A DNA stretch of 64,000 bases from Anaerovirgula multivorans (GCF_900188145.1 NZ_FZOJ01000017.1:30582-94581); one strand, 5' to 3'; numbered from the stretch's first letter, positions 9,614 to 18,589 are shown. The notes: a model not told the origin generated them from the letters alone. A program made the numbers and translations.

Positions 9614-9771
9614 CCTCCGCAGGAGGCGTAGCCACACAATTTATTGTGTGTTCGATGGGAATTGGGGATACTTCCCAACAAGCAGATTTGCCAAAAATCC
9701 CGTTAGGGAATTTTGAGCAAAATCGCAAGGTGTGTACCACCTTGCCCTGCTTGCCGACATTGTTTTGTCGG
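9614..9771. repeat. Hairpin cluster resembling an ICE oriT/mob leader
   Basis: Three short inverted repeats lie close together: GCCTCC/GGAGGC (9614-9628), GCAAGGTG/CACCTTGC (9725-9745) and CCGACA/TGTCGG (9754-9771). The sequence between, around GTGTACCACCTTGCCCTGC, resembles what I recall upstream of relaxase genes in Tn1549-type elements. No relaxase follows. Likely a leftover transfer origin; inference only. Confidence 0.35.
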
Positions 9772-9825
9772 AGCGTTCCCCTCCCCGGCTAGTGCGTTTC
9801 CATGAAAAAAACGAGGGCCGCACTC

Positions 9826-10182
9826 TTACGCTTCCCCCGTTTCTTCGACTTCCTTAATCTCTTTCGCCGTAGCGGTGACTACTCGCAATCCTTTATCGCT
9901 CATATCGTCAAGCAGACTTTCAAGCTGTCTGCGCTGCGTAGATTTGTCTGTTTCCTTGTGTGGAAAAAAGAATTGGTCTACCGATACGTCTAAAAGAGTG
10001 ACAAGCTCATAAAAGATTTGCAGACTTGGATGCTATCCGCTGTTTTCAATGGACGCAATATACCGAGGGGCAATACCCATTTGGTCTGCTAACTGATTTC
10101 TCGATAATCCCTTTGCTTTTCTTGCTGTTCTTATGGCTTGGCCGAAAGCCTTAAAATCGTATTTTACAACTTCTCTTTTCAT
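9826..10182 (-). pseudogene. XRE-family regulator with in-frame amber codon
   Basis: A 118-codon frame encodes a Cro/CI-type HTH (AFGQAIRTARKAKGLSRNQLADQMG and YIASIENSG) plus a C-terminal region with LLDVSVDQFF, typical of regulators in integrative elements of clostridia. Codon 50 is TAG (10035-10033), exactly where the family has a Gln in NSGQHPS. The reading frame continues cleanly for 68 codons beyond it to TAA at 9828-9826. A single C-to-T change therefore broke it. Without suppression the truncated product would keep only the DNA-binding part. Confidence 0.75.
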
Positions 10183-10277
10183 AAATAATTCACCCTACTA
10201 CATTTTACCGTTCACCTTTTCTTTTAGATATGATTACACAGCTCATACACATGATAGAAATAAGTCATAATAATTAG

Positions 10278-10306
10278 TTGTATATTTCTGATAAAAGAAA
10301 TATAAT
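10278..10306 (+). promoter_or_regulatory. Candidate promoter for HTH/two-component operon
   Basis: TTGTAT and TATAAT with 17-bp spacing lie 23 bp before the small HTH gene. Good fit to a sigma-A promoter apart from the weak half of the -35 box. Confidence 0.55.
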
Positions 10307-10328
10307 AAGAGCATTGGAGGGATTGAGC

Positions 10329-10523
10329 ATGGATTATATAACGACAAAAGAAGCAGCGAAAAATTGGGGAATCACAGACAGAATGGTAGTGTACCATTGC
10401 TCTGCTGGACGGATTAAGGGAGCTAAAAAAATGGGAAATACATGGCTTGTTCCAGTTGACGCTGAAAAACCGGCTGATAGACGATATAGGAGCAGTAAAG
10501 TAAAGGATGGTGAAAATAAATGA
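10329..10523 (+). CDS. Small HTH (excisionase-like) DNA-binding protein
   Basis: A 64-residue winged-helix protein: MDYITTKEAAKNWGIT is helix-turn-helix of the MerR/excisionase type and the GNTWLVPVDAEKP end is the wing typical of this family. The start was moved to ATG 10329, with GGAGG nine bases upstream. Its stop overlaps the response-regulator start (ATGA). It therefore belongs to the same operon as the regulator, kinase and ABC transporter. Such small HTH proteins are often found ahead of VanR/BceR-type regulators in mobile clostridial operons, so it probably tunes operon expression. Confidence 0.75.
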   Translation: MDYITTKEAAKNWGITDRMVVYHCSAGRIKGAKKMGNTWLVPVDAEKPADRRYRSSKVKDGENK

Positions 10524-11206
10524 AACGGATATTTTTAGTTGAGGACGATAAGGCAATCGCCAGAAACCTTGTGCTTCTGCTCCGCTCGGAGGGATTTACA
10601 GTCACTCACGCCCCTACGCGGAGTGAAGCCCTTGACGCGCTTGCCGGGAATAAATTTGACTTGGCGTTGATTGATATTTCTTTGCCTGACGGAAATGGCT
10701 TTACGGTTTGCACGGAAATCAAAGAAACAGGGGATGTTCCCGTTATCTTTCTGACGGCTTCCGGCGATGAGGCGAGTGTTGTTACCGGGCTGAACATGGG
10801 CGCGGACGACTATATCACCAAGCCTTTTCGTCCGCGTGAATTGATTGCGCGAATTGGAACCGCCCTGCGAAAAAGCGGGCGTTCTCAATCGGCTTTTGAA
10901 ATCTGCGGGCTTCATATCAATACGGCAAGCGGCATTGTAAAAAAAAACGGCAACGAGGTTTTTCTTTCAGCATTAGAATACCGCTTGTTGCTGGTGTTTA
11001 TCAGCAACCCAAAAAGTATTATCACGAGGGGCAGGCTGCTTGACGAATTGTGGGACGCGGCGGGCGAGTTTGTCAATGACAATACATTGACCGTGTACAT
11101 CAGACGTCTGCGGGAAAAGATAGAGGATGATCCGGCAAGCCCGCAAATCATTCTGACCGTCCGTGGGACGGGGTATAGATTGGGGGGCGAGTATGCTTCG
11201 GAATAG
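10520..11206 (+). CDS. OmpR-family response regulator of ABC module
   Basis: Response regulator of 228 residues. Receiver: LVEDD at the N-terminus, phospho-acceptor Asp52 in IDISLPDGNG, TASGD and ITKPFRPRE with the conserved Lys. Winged helix C-terminal half with NTLTVYIRRLREKI and VRGTGYR. It overlaps both neighbours (ATGA with the HTH gene, 14 bp with the kinase), so the genes are translationally coupled. G+C content is visibly higher than in the rest of the window, pointing to separate acquisition. The downstream ABC genes are its likely target. Confidence 0.92.
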   Translation: MKRIFLVEDDKAIARNLVLLLRSEGFTVTHAPTRSEALDALAGNKFDLALIDISLPDGNGFTVCTEIKETGDVPVIFLTASGDEASVVTGLNMGADDYITKPFRPRELIARIGTALRKSGRSQSAFEICGLHINTASGIVKKNGNEVFLSALEYRLLLVFISNPKSIITRGRLLDELWDAAGEFVNDNTLTVYIRRLREKIEDDPASPQIILTVRGTGYRLGGEYASE

Positions 11207-12182
11207 AGAGATTCGGCAGTTTGCCATTTTGTTCTCCTTACTGGCCGCCACCACTGTAATACTGGGATTTGCAATCAATGCGGTGGCAGGAATCCTTGCC
11301 ACTTTTTCTGCCGCCGGATTTGGCACAGCATTTTTCGTGTTTACCAAAGCCCGATACAAAAGCATTGCACAGATTTCACATCAAATAGACCTTGTCCTTC
11401 ATAATGCTGACCATCTATATATTGGTGAGTCGGACGAGGGCGAGCTTTCCATTCTGCACAGTGAGATATCAAAAATGCTGCTGCGTATTCGGGAGCAAAA
11501 CGACGCGCTGAAAAAAGAAAAAGAACATCTCGCCGATTCGCTGACCGACATAGCCCACCAACTCCGAACCCCACTCACATCTGCAAACCTCATTCTGTCA
11601 TTGTTAGAGAATAACCCTGATGAAAATGAGCGGAAAGCATTTGTACGGGAAACAGAGGAATTGCTTGTGCGGATGGATTGGCTGCTTACTTCCCTACTAA
11701 AATTATCCCGACTGGACGCGGGCATTGTGGTGTTCCAAAGGGAGCAGATAGATGTAACCACTTTGATTTGCGCCGCGCTTCGCCCGTTCCTAATCCCAAT
11801 GGAACTGCACGATATTGTCGTGCAGATAGACGTGCCGAAAGGGATAATCATTCAGGGTGATTCTGATTGGCTTTCGGAAGCCATTCAAAACATCCTCAAG
11901 AATTGCATGGAAAGCGCAGGCGATAATGGGAAAATTGAGATTGTCTGCACAGACAACCCACTGTTTACTGAGATTACCATCCACGACAGCGGCGTAGGTT
12001 TTGAAAAAGAAGATTTACCCTGCCTGTTTGACCGATTTTATCGTGGGAAAAAAACAAACGCTACAGGATACGGGATTGGATTGGCTCTCTGCAAGATGAT
12101 TATAACACGGCAGGGCGGGACGATTACCGCAAAAAATCACCCGCAGGGCGGCGCGATATTTGCCCTTCGTTTCCCAAAGTGA
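11193..12182 (+). CDS. Sensor histidine kinase of ABC module
   Basis: Kinase of 329 residues with two membrane helices (about 10-28 and 31-50) and almost no outer loop, the build of intramembrane-sensing kinases that depend on an ABC permease for signal. HisKA has His122 in AHQLRTPL; HATPase motifs are QNILKNCMES, DSGVGF and GYGIGLAL. The start was taken as ATG 11193, which overlaps the regulator by 14 bp and has a GGGGGGCGAG ribosome site; the GTG/ATG upstream would add unrelated residues. Functions with the regulator to turn on the transporter that follows. Confidence 0.9.
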   Translation: MLRNREIRQFAILFSLLAATTVILGFAINAVAGILATFSAAGFGTAFFVFTKARYKSIAQISHQIDLVLHNADHLYIGESDEGELSILHSEISKMLLRIREQNDALKKEKEHLADSLTDIAHQLRTPLTSANLILSLLENNPDENERKAFVRETEELLVRMDWLLTSLLKLSRLDAGIVVFQREQIDVTTLICAALRPFLIPMELHDIVVQIDVPKGIIIQGDSDWLSEAIQNILKNCMESAGDNGKIEIVCTDNPLFTEITIHDSGVGFEKEDLPCLFDRFYRGKKTNATGYGIGLALCKMIITRQGGTITAKNHPQGGAIFALRFPK

Positions 12183-12190
12183 CGAATCTC

Positions 12191-12232
12191 TCACCTAAAA
12201 GTCACCGAGATGTAAGATTAAAGTTCTATTAT
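12191..12232 (+). promoter_or_regulatory. Candidate regulator-dependent promoter of ABC genes
   Basis: Two TCACC direct repeats 11 bp apart (12191-12195 and 12202-12206) sit where a -35 box would be, upstream of a TATTAT -10 (12227-12232). The ABC gene starts 32 bp later. The layout fits an OmpR-type activated promoter. Inferred. Confidence 0.45.
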
Positions 12233-12264
12233 ATGAGTAAAACATAAGAAAGGAGACTCACATA

Positions 12265-12948
12265 ATGGAGTTTTTAAAAATTGAAAATTTATGTAAGATC
12301 TACGGCAAGGGTGAAAATCAAGTTACCGCACTTGACCATGTTTCGCTTACTATCGAAAAGGGGGAGTTTACCGCAATCATCGGTTCCTCTGGCTCGGGCA
12401 AATCCACATTGCTTCACAGCATCGGCGGCGTAGACTTGCCGACAAGCGGAAAGGTGTATTTGGAGGGGCAGGATGTATATGGCCAAAGCAACGAAAAACT
12501 CGCCATTTTCCGCAGGCGGCAGGTTGGACTGATTTACCAGTTTCACAACCTCATTCCCACTCTGAATGTGGTGGAAAACATCACCTTGCCTATCCTGATG
12601 GACAAGCGCAAGGTTAACGAGGAGCGGCTAAATGACCTGCTCGAAATGATTGGATTAAAAGACCGCAAAACCCATTTACCCAATCAGCTTTCGGGCGGTC
12701 AGCAACAGCGCGTTTCCATAGGACGTGCTTTGATGAACGCCCCGGCGGTCATGCTTGCCGACGAACCCACGGGCAGCTTGGACAGCCGAAATGGACATGA
12801 AATCATCAAACTGCTGAAAGAAAGCAATAAAAAATATGGGCAGACCCTGATCCTCGTCACCCATGACGAAAATATCGCCCTGCAAGCAGACCGCATTATC
12901 GGCATATCAGACGGTAAAGTAGCGAGAGACGAGAGGGTGCGGCCATGA
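12265..12948 (+). CDS. MacB/BceA-like ABC transporter ATPase
   Basis: ATP-binding subunit of 227 residues. Walker A GSSGSGKST at residues 40-48, Q-loop in YQFHNLIP, signature LSGGQQQR near residue 142, Walker B VMLADEPTGSLD and switch His in LVTHD. The GNLDS-like DEPTGSLDS and overall length match the FtsX/MacB/LolD family. An AAAGGAG site precedes the ATG. Its end overlaps the permease start by four bases. With the permease it forms a mechanotransmission-type transporter, in clostridia usually for resistance to bacitracin, lantibiotics or similar peptides; the substrate is unknown here. Confidence 0.93.
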   Translation: MEFLKIENLCKIYGKGENQVTALDHVSLTIEKGEFTAIIGSSGSGKSTLLHSIGGVDLPTSGKVYLEGQDVYGQSNEKLAIFRRRQVGLIYQFHNLIPTLNVVENITLPILMDKRKVNEERLNDLLEMIGLKDRKTHLPNQLSGGQQQRVSIGRALMNAPAVMLADEPTGSLDSRNGHEIIKLLKESNKKYGQTLILVTHDENIALQADRIIGISDGKVARDERVRP

Positions 12949-15488
12949 ACATTTTTAACAAAGTCACTCTGCAAAGCTTGAAAAAAAGCCGTACCCGAAC
13001 AATTGTTACGGTGATCGGAGTGGTTCTGTCCGCCGCCATGATTACGGCAGTCGCTACCTTTGCCGTGTCCCTGCAAAGCTATATGATAAACGGTGCTGCT
13101 GCCAAATATGGTGATTGGCATATTGAAATCCCAGACACAGATTCCTCCTTTGTGCTGGAACAGGCAGAGGACAGCCGAGTGGGAAATGCTGTAGTGCTAC
13201 AGAACATCGGCTATGCCCCACTGGAAGGCGGACAAAATCCCGACAAGCCATATCTTTTTATTACCGGATGGAACGAGGAAGCCTTGGATGCTCTGCCCAT
13301 CAAGCTGCTTTCCGGCAGACTACCGGAGAACAACAGTGAGGTCGTGATACCGGCTCATATTGCGGCAAACGGCGGCGTGAAAATTTCGGTGGGCGACATA
13401 CTTACTCTCTCGGTCGGCAGCCGCATGAGCGGCGATCAGAAGCTGAGCCAGCACGATTCGTATCGTTCCGGGGAGGAAACCCTTGTACCCATGACAGAGA
13501 AAACCTATACAGTTGTCGGCATCTGCCAGCGACCGGCAATCGAGGAGTATGCTGCACCGGGATACACTTTAATCACAACAGAGGATACAGCCGCAGTGGA
13601 CAGTCTTACCGTATTTATCACGCTGAAAAACCCATATCAGGTTCATTCTTATGCAGACAGCATATCAGACAATAACAGCTACGTTTTGAACGATTATGTA
13701 CTGCGTTTTATGGGACTTTCAGGGGAAAAGATGCTTACAGTTCTCCTGTACTCGATTGGCGGCATTTTGATTGCCCTGGTTATGCTCGGCTCGGTGTTTC
13801 TGATTTATAATTCATTCAATATCTCATTGAATGAACGCACACACCAGTTCGGAATTCTCATGTCGGTAGGTGCCACGGAAAAACAGCTTCGCAATTCTGT
13901 GCTGTTTGAGGGGCTTTGCATCGGTACAATCGGCATTCCGATCGGCATTTTGGTCGGGATACCAAGCATCAAGCTTGTGCTTACTCTTGTGGCAAAGAAT
14001 TTCGCAAATGTTATGTATGACAATGTACCGTTGACTTTGGTGGTGTCTGTTCCTGCTCTTGTTGCTGCGGCGATTATCAGTATGATCACCATTCTGATTT
14101 CGGCCTATATTCCGGCAAGGAAGGCCGCCAGTACGCCCGTGATGGAGTGTATCCGCCAGACAAACGAGGTCAAGGTGGAAGCTAAAGCGATGAGAACCTC
14201 AAAGCTGTCGGAACGCCTTTACGGTTTAGAGGAAACACTTGCGTTAAAAAACTTTAAGAGAAACAGGCGGCGTTACCGCAGTATTATCCTGTCGCTTACA
14301 TTAAGCGTCGTATTGTTTGTGTCGTCAAGCTCTTTCGGAACCTATCTGAATAAGATCGCGGAGAATTCATCTGTGGTAGTTGAAGAATATGACATCTCTT
14401 TCGATACACGAGACATGGAGGAAAGTGAGCTGTTTCAGCTTTATGATGAGCTGAAAACCGCCGTCGGCGTTACCGAAAGCTCTTATCAGGCACTTTCGAC
14501 CTATTCCTGCGTGCTCAATACAAGTGATTTGTCAAGTCATTTTTTGGATGAGTACGGTGAGCTCATCGGTTATGATGGGGCAAGTAAAACGGTGGAAGTG
14601 CAGCTCAATATTCAGTTTGTTGAGGACAGTGTCTATCAGAACCTGCTCGAAGGCCTCGGCCTGTCCCCAGAGGAATACACCGGACAGGACAAAAAAATGA
14701 TCATGGCAGGAATACTGCCCGGGCGTTGGTATACGCAGGAACAGCCTATGGAATTTACGCTCCGCTCCAAGACCGGAGACCAGACGAAAACAATCCGTGC
14801 AACCTTTGTAAAAGACTACCCAGACCTGCTGCCCTCGGAGCCGGGTGACTGGCCCGGGTACTCTCTTATGGTGATAGCCCCTTACGAGGTAAAGCCGCAG
14901 TTTGACGCACTAGGTGCGACTGTAAAGCCTACTAAGCTGGGCATGACCTTCGAGTCAGAAAATCCCGGTCAGTCAACAGCTGCGATGCAGACGATGATTG
15001 ATGGAGCCAGCATTACCGCCGACTATCATCTGTACAATCTCTATGAGATACTGGAGCAAAGCCGTAATATTACATTCATTGTCAATCTGTTCTCGGTTGT
15101 TTTTATCACGATGATTTCACTGATCGCGGTTGCGAACGTCTTCAACACGATTTCCACCAATATCAAGCTGCGCAGACGAGAATTTGCTATGCTTCGTTCT
15201 GTAGGGATGTCCGACCGGGACTTCAATAAGATGATGCGCTTTGAATGCACTCTTTATGGAGCGCGGACGATGCTTTGGGGTCTGCCCCTCTCAGGAATCC
15301 TTTCCTGTCTGATTTATAAGGGTATGGTCGTCGGCGGGGCGGAAAATATCGATTTTGTGTTTCCGTGGGGAAGTATGGCAATCAGCGTGTTTGGTGTACT
15401 CTTTATTGTATTTATTACAATGCTGTATGCCATTAGCAAGATAAAAAAAGAAAATATCATTGACGCGCTTCGGGATGATATGACTTGA
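12945..15488 (+). CDS. FtsX-like ABC permease, two-module
   Basis: Permease of 847 residues with two FtsX modules. TM1 is at about residues 16-38, then a MacB-type outer domain, three helices at about 268-385 with the coupling sequence RTHQFGILMSVGATEKQLR, a second half starting with a helix near 445, a second outer domain, and three helices between about 700 and 840 with the matching RRREFAMLRSVGMS. This 8-helix arrangement is seen in SalY/Vex-type permeases rather than the 10-helix BceB. Couples to the ATPase before it. Probably removes or senses an antimicrobial peptide, given the attached kinase and regulator. Confidence 0.88.
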   Translation: MNIFNKVTLQSLKKSRTRTIVTVIGVVLSAAMITAVATFAVSLQSYMINGAAAKYGDWHIEIPDTDSSFVLEQAEDSRVGNAVVLQNIGYAPLEGGQNPDKPYLFITGWNEEALDALPIKLLSGRLPENNSEVVIPAHIAANGGVKISVGDILTLSVGSRMSGDQKLSQHDSYRSGEETLVPMTEKTYTVVGICQRPAIEEYAAPGYTLITTEDTAAVDSLTVFITLKNPYQVHSYADSISDNNSYVLNDYVLRFMGLSGEKMLTVLLYSIGGILIALVMLGSVFLIYNSFNISLNERTHQFGILMSVGATEKQLRNSVLFEGLCIGTIGIPIGILVGIPSIKLVLTLVAKNFANVMYDNVPLTLVVSVPALVAAAIISMITILISAYIPARKAASTPVMECIRQTNEVKVEAKAMRTSKLSERLYGLEETLALKNFKRNRRRYRSIILSLTLSVVLFVSSSSFGTYLNKIAENSSVVVEEYDISFDTRDMEESELFQLYDELKTAVGVTESSYQALSTYSCVLNTSDLSSHFLDEYGELIGYDGASKTVEVQLNIQFVEDSVYQNLLEGLGLSPEEYTGQDKKMIMAGILPGRWYTQEQPMEFTLRSKTGDQTKTIRATFVKDYPDLLPSEPGDWPGYSLMVIAPYEVKPQFDALGATVKPTKLGMTFESENPGQSTAAMQTMIDGASITADYHLYNLYEILEQSRNITFIVNLFSVVFITMISLIAVANVFNTISTNIKLRRREFAMLRSVGMSDRDFNKMMRFECTLYGARTMLWGLPLSGILSCLIYKGMVVGGAENIDFVFPWGSMAISVFGVLFIVFITMLYAISKIKKENIIDALRDDMT

Positions 15489-15690
15489 TTCAAAACCAAT
15501 ATTTGTTTGATAGAAAATCAAAAAAATCTAGTTAAAGTGGTTTGCAATCGTCCCGAAAGCGATTTAGACATTGAAAATACAGAATCCATCCTACAGAAGT
15601 AATGTAAATTACAAATGAATGCTACCCTGCGGTAATAGAAAAAAACGTAGTTGTGGCAAATGATGTTTTGCGGCCAAAATGTGGCCATGC
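15489..15690. other. Intergenic, short coding-like remnant
   Basis: A short plus-strand frame ending at TAA about 15601 reads VCNRPESDLDIENTESILQK and looks like the tail of a lost gene. Too short to assign. Confidence 0.3.
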
Positions 15691-15728
15691 GGCGGTTTTG
15701 AAATCAACAATCAAAACCGCCGTTTTTC
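15691..15728 (+). terminator. Rho-independent terminator
   Basis: Perfect 11-bp stem GGCGGTTTTGA with a 9-base loop, followed by GTTTTTC. Lies about 200 bp after the permease and probably ends the ABC operon transcript. The stem is long enough to work in both directions. Confidence 0.8.
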
Positions 15729-15779
15729 TGAAAAAAAAAATGAATTCCGGAGGGTGTATTAAGGCGCCCATTTTTTAGG

Positions 15780-15810
15780 ACACGACGGTATCGAGGAGGT
15801 ATCGTCGTGT
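15780..15810. repeat. Hairpin, 8-bp arms
   Basis: ACACGACG at 15780-15787 pairs with CGTCGTGT at 15803-15810, followed by TTTATTTTG. It may be a weak terminator or the foot of an element end. Confidence 0.4.
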
Positions 15811-15999
15811 TTATTTTGTATCGTTGCAATGCTCTTGCAAGAAAGGAATCAAAACGATATGTATAGAGCCTTTGCAATCACGAGCATTGCACCGTCGGAG
15901 CGATAAAATGTCCCTTATGTGTGTTATCGTACCAATACCGCAGGAACTCCCCTAAAGTCTGTGGGAGGTCGTGAGAAAGTTTCATTTTGGTAAATACAA

Positions 16000-16044
16000 T
16001 TGACATTTGATTTTAGTCGTGATAGAATTTATTCAAATTTGAAT
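16000..16044 (+). promoter_or_regulatory. Promoter with PadR-type operator
   Basis: TTGACA (16000-16005), a 17-bp spacer and TAGAAT (16023-16028) form a strong sigma-A promoter. The perfect palindrome ATTCAAATTTGAAT (16031-16044) covers the likely start site, and its half TTTGAAT recurs at 16052-16058. PadR proteins bind such AT-rich palindromes, so the adjacent PadR gene probably represses itself and the hydrolase. Confidence 0.65.
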
Positions 16045-16078
16045 ATTTAAATTTGAATATTATTAAGGAGTGAGAAAC

Positions 16079-16678
16079 TTGATAAAATTAATGCTACTAG
16101 GTTTATTACAACAAAGAAATTTAACGGGTTATGAAATAATACAATATTTGAACTTAAGTCATGCAGAAAGCTGGGCAGGTATTAAAATAGGCTCAATCTA
16201 TTATGCCCTCAATAAAATGGAAGAAAATGAATTAATAAAGGTTGAATCTATTGAAAATATTGGAAATCGTTCACGAACAATTTATTCGATTACCGAAAAA
16301 GGAGAACACTTTTTTGAAAGAAAACTAGAAGATACTCTTAGTGAAGTTGACCTTAATTTTCCTAATTCCTTATACACTGCTGTCACTTTTTTAGGAGAAT
16401 TACCCTATGAAAAAGCAAAAAAAGCGATTGATGTTCATATTAATAATCTGGAAAAAGAGTTGAAAAGTTGGAAAGCTGCTGAAAAAGCAAAGGAAAAAGT
16501 ACAATCAAAAACATTACCTAATTATATGAAAGCTCTGCTTAAAAATGGTTGTACCCATATAGAAGTAAACATAGAATTTTTAAAAGAAATAAAGGAGCTG
16601 TTATCTAAAGAGTCATTTGAGGTTCACTTACCTCCATTAAACAAAATAGAAAAAGGAGAAAAAAACTATGAATCCTAA
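16079..16678 (+). CDS. PadR-family transcriptional repressor
   Basis: Repressor of 199 residues. The N-terminal winged helix shows LLGLLQQRNLTGYEIIQYL, IKIGSIYYALNKMEENELI and RTIYSITEKGE, the PadR pattern; the C-terminal half (Vir-type helical domain) forms the dimer. Start placed at TTG 16079: AAGGAG lies 8 bases before it, while the GTG at 16070 overlaps that site. Overlaps the hydrolase gene by 11 bp, so the two are coupled. Palindrome in the promoter suggests self-repression, relieved by a small ligand, perhaps a substrate of the hydrolase. Confidence 0.85.
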   Translation: MIKLMLLGLLQQRNLTGYEIIQYLNLSHAESWAGIKIGSIYYALNKMEENELIKVESIENIGNRSRTIYSITEKGEHFFERKLEDTLSEVDLNFPNSLYTAVTFLGELPYEKAKKAIDVHINNLEKELKSWKAAEKAKEKVQSKTLPNYMKALLKNGCTHIEVNIEFLKEIKELLSKESFEVHLPPLNKIEKGEKNYES

Positions 16679-17921
16679 AATAACTTTATCATCAACAAAT
16701 CAGGTAATTGACCAAAGTCTAAAGCTTCAAATTACAGGATTAAAACCTAACCAACTGGTAAAGATACAAGCAGAAATGCAGGACGATGTAGAAAGAACAT
16801 GGCATTCCTGTGCAACCTTCACAGCTGATTGCGAAGGAAAGATTGATTTAGATACAACAGCACCTCAAGAAGGCTCTTACACCAACTGTGACCCTAATGG
16901 TTTATTGTGGTCTATGCAGATAAAGGACAGTAATAATCCTTTTCCTCCAATATTTTTAAAAATGAGTACTCAATCTCATAAGGTGAGTTTTTATTTGATA
17001 ATAGAAGATGAAGTAAAAGATAAAAGAGAAGTACAAATTAACTTTACTAATTCTGATACTGAACAAATTGTTGTTCAAAATTCAATAGTAGGAAAACTCT
17101 TTAAACCTAAAGGAAATAATAATCTACCAGCTGTAATCATTGTTGGAGGTTCTACTGGAGGCCTCTTTTGGTCAGAACAAATAGCAGCTTTACTGAGTAC
17201 AAAAGGATATGCAGCTCTTGCTTTAAATTATTTTGATATGCAAAATGACAATTTACCAACTGAACTCATTGAAATTAAAATAGAATACTTTAAGAAAGCA
17301 CTTGATTGGCTTAAAAACAAATCCGAAATTGACAAAAATAATATAAGTATGATGGGAATTTCTAAAGGTGGTGAGCTATCATTATTATTTGGTTCATATT
17401 TTTCTAAGCATTTAACTTCCATAATTGCTTACGTTCCTTCTTCCCATGTATTTGAAGGAATTTCAATGGGAAAACATCAAATAAAATCATCATGGACTTA
17501 TAAAAACAACCCAATAGACTTTGTACAATACCCAGTAGATTCAAAATTCTCAAAAAATATGAATCCCATTGACATACGTAAAATTCATGATAATGCATTA
17601 AATACAGCTACTTCTAAACAATTAGAATGTGCTCGTATTCCTATCGAGAATATAGAATGTCCTATTCTTCTAATTTCTGGAGAAAGAGATGCTACTTGGC
17701 CATCTTCAGAAATGTGTAGAGATATGATCCAAACTTTAGAAGCACATAACAATCCTTATCAATCAAAACACCTTTATTTTAACAATATGGGGCATGCTTT
17801 CTTTCTCCCTAATATACCCCCTATGATTGATACTCCATCAGTCACAGCACAAAATGCTGCACATGCTAACAAAATTGCTTGGGAGTCAACACTGAAATTT
17901 TTGGCCGAACATTTTAATTAA
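16668..17921 (+). CDS. Acyl-CoA thioesterase/BAAT-type hydrolase
   Basis: Alpha/beta hydrolase of 417 residues with the two domains of bile-acid-CoA amino-acid N-acyltransferase relatives. The N-terminal beta-sandwich (residues 1-120, WHSCATFTADCEGKIDL) is followed by the hydrolase domain: oxyanion region IIVGGSTGGLFW, nucleophile elbow MGISKGGEL (Ser), acid in SGERDATWPS (Asp) and His in NNMGHAFFLP. The nucleophile elbow has the usual GxSxG form with Ser, not the Cys of eukaryotic BAAT, so hydrolysis is more likely than transfer. Coupled to PadR, hence probably induced by an acyl or drug-like compound. Confidence 0.85.
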   Translation: MNPKITLSSTNQVIDQSLKLQITGLKPNQLVKIQAEMQDDVERTWHSCATFTADCEGKIDLDTTAPQEGSYTNCDPNGLLWSMQIKDSNNPFPPIFLKMSTQSHKVSFYLIIEDEVKDKREVQINFTNSDTEQIVVQNSIVGKLFKPKGNNNLPAVIIVGGSTGGLFWSEQIAALLSTKGYAALALNYFDMQNDNLPTELIEIKIEYFKKALDWLKNKSEIDKNNISMMGISKGGELSLLFGSYFSKHLTSIIAYVPSSHVFEGISMGKHQIKSSWTYKNNPIDFVQYPVDSKFSKNMNPIDIRKIHDNALNTATSKQLECARIPIENIECPILLISGERDATWPSSEMCRDMIQTLEAHNNPYQSKHLYFNNMGHAFFLPNIPPMIDTPSVTAQNAAHANKIAWESTLKFLAEHFN

Positions 17922-18023
17922 ACCCAGATAAAGAAAGCAGAAGTTAAAAAATACTATAGATAATCGTCCCATATTTAATTCAATCCTATGGATTGCTAGA
18001 AGCGAAGATCCAACTTCTAGAGC

Positions 18024-18125
18024 TTACTTTTGTCTATGATAGTGCTCATATTCTATAGGTGACATATAGTCTAAACTACTATGACTTCTTTTAGAGTTAT
18101 ACCAGGGTTTCTATATAAAGAGAAG
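18024..18125 (-). pseudogene. IS3-family transposase C-terminal scrap
   Basis: Encodes WYNSKRSHSSLDYMSPIEYE, the well-known end of IS3-group (IS150/IS3) OrfB integrases, ending at TAA 18026-18024. The upstream part is frame-shifted and then lost, so no catalytic DDE residues remain. Confidence 0.7.
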
Positions 18126-18230
18126 CCCTCTTCTCCATGTGCTTTATCCATCTTCTAATACTTATGGGGGTAAAAACACCTATATCTTTAGCTACGTCAG
18201 TTTATAAACTTAGAAAGGACGTGTTACAGC

Positions 18231-18335
18231 ATGAGTAATAATAAAAAATTCACCAAAGATTATAAGAAGGAAATAGTAGGCAAAAAACCAAGGGGTAGAC
18301 CATTAGCGCTGGCATTAAAGATGGAAAGAAAATAG
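18231..18335 (+). pseudogene. IS3-type OrfA N-terminal scrap
   Basis: A 34-codon frame begins MSNNKKFTKDYKKEIV, like the HTH start of IS3-group OrfA, then changes to unrelated sequence and stops. Ribosome site AAAGGA present. Opposite orientation to the OrfB scrap, so the element was rearranged. Confidence 0.4.
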
Positions 18336-18479
18336 ACCGACAGTGGCTGCCAAACCTCCAACGTCGATGATATACAGTGGCATGATTACCTTTTGCAGGC
18401 CGCTCCCTGTATCGGATACAAATCTTCCAAGTAATAGTAGCAGAAGATTTGTATTTAAAGTTTTCTTATCTTTTCCCAT
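18315..18479 (-). pseudogene. MFS transporter, N-terminal fragment
   Basis: First membrane helix and loop of a major facilitator protein: LLLLLLGRFVSDTGSGLQ and IMPLYIIDVGGLAATVGLFS, then TAA at 18317-18315 after 54 codons. The MFS family normally has about 400 residues. Start region intact, the rest deleted. Confidence 0.6.
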
Positions 18480-18589
18480 GAATATAATACCTCAATTCTT
18501 TTCAGTATGAGAAATCCCCCTGAACGATTGGCCTTTAATCTTCACATTTGGTATAAGAAGAAATGTCTATCGTCTCTAGTCCAGAATTT

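Noticed and set aside
9525..9823. Overlapping 60-71 codon minus-strand frames in the hairpin region
   Set aside because: Composition follows the repeats; no start or domain.
10224..10556. 110-codon minus-strand frame opposite the HTH gene
   Set aside because: Shadow of the plus-strand operon and its promoter.
10535..15250. Several minus-strand frames over the ABC operon
   Set aside because: Antisense shadows of well-supported genes in a G+C-richer region with fewer chance stops.
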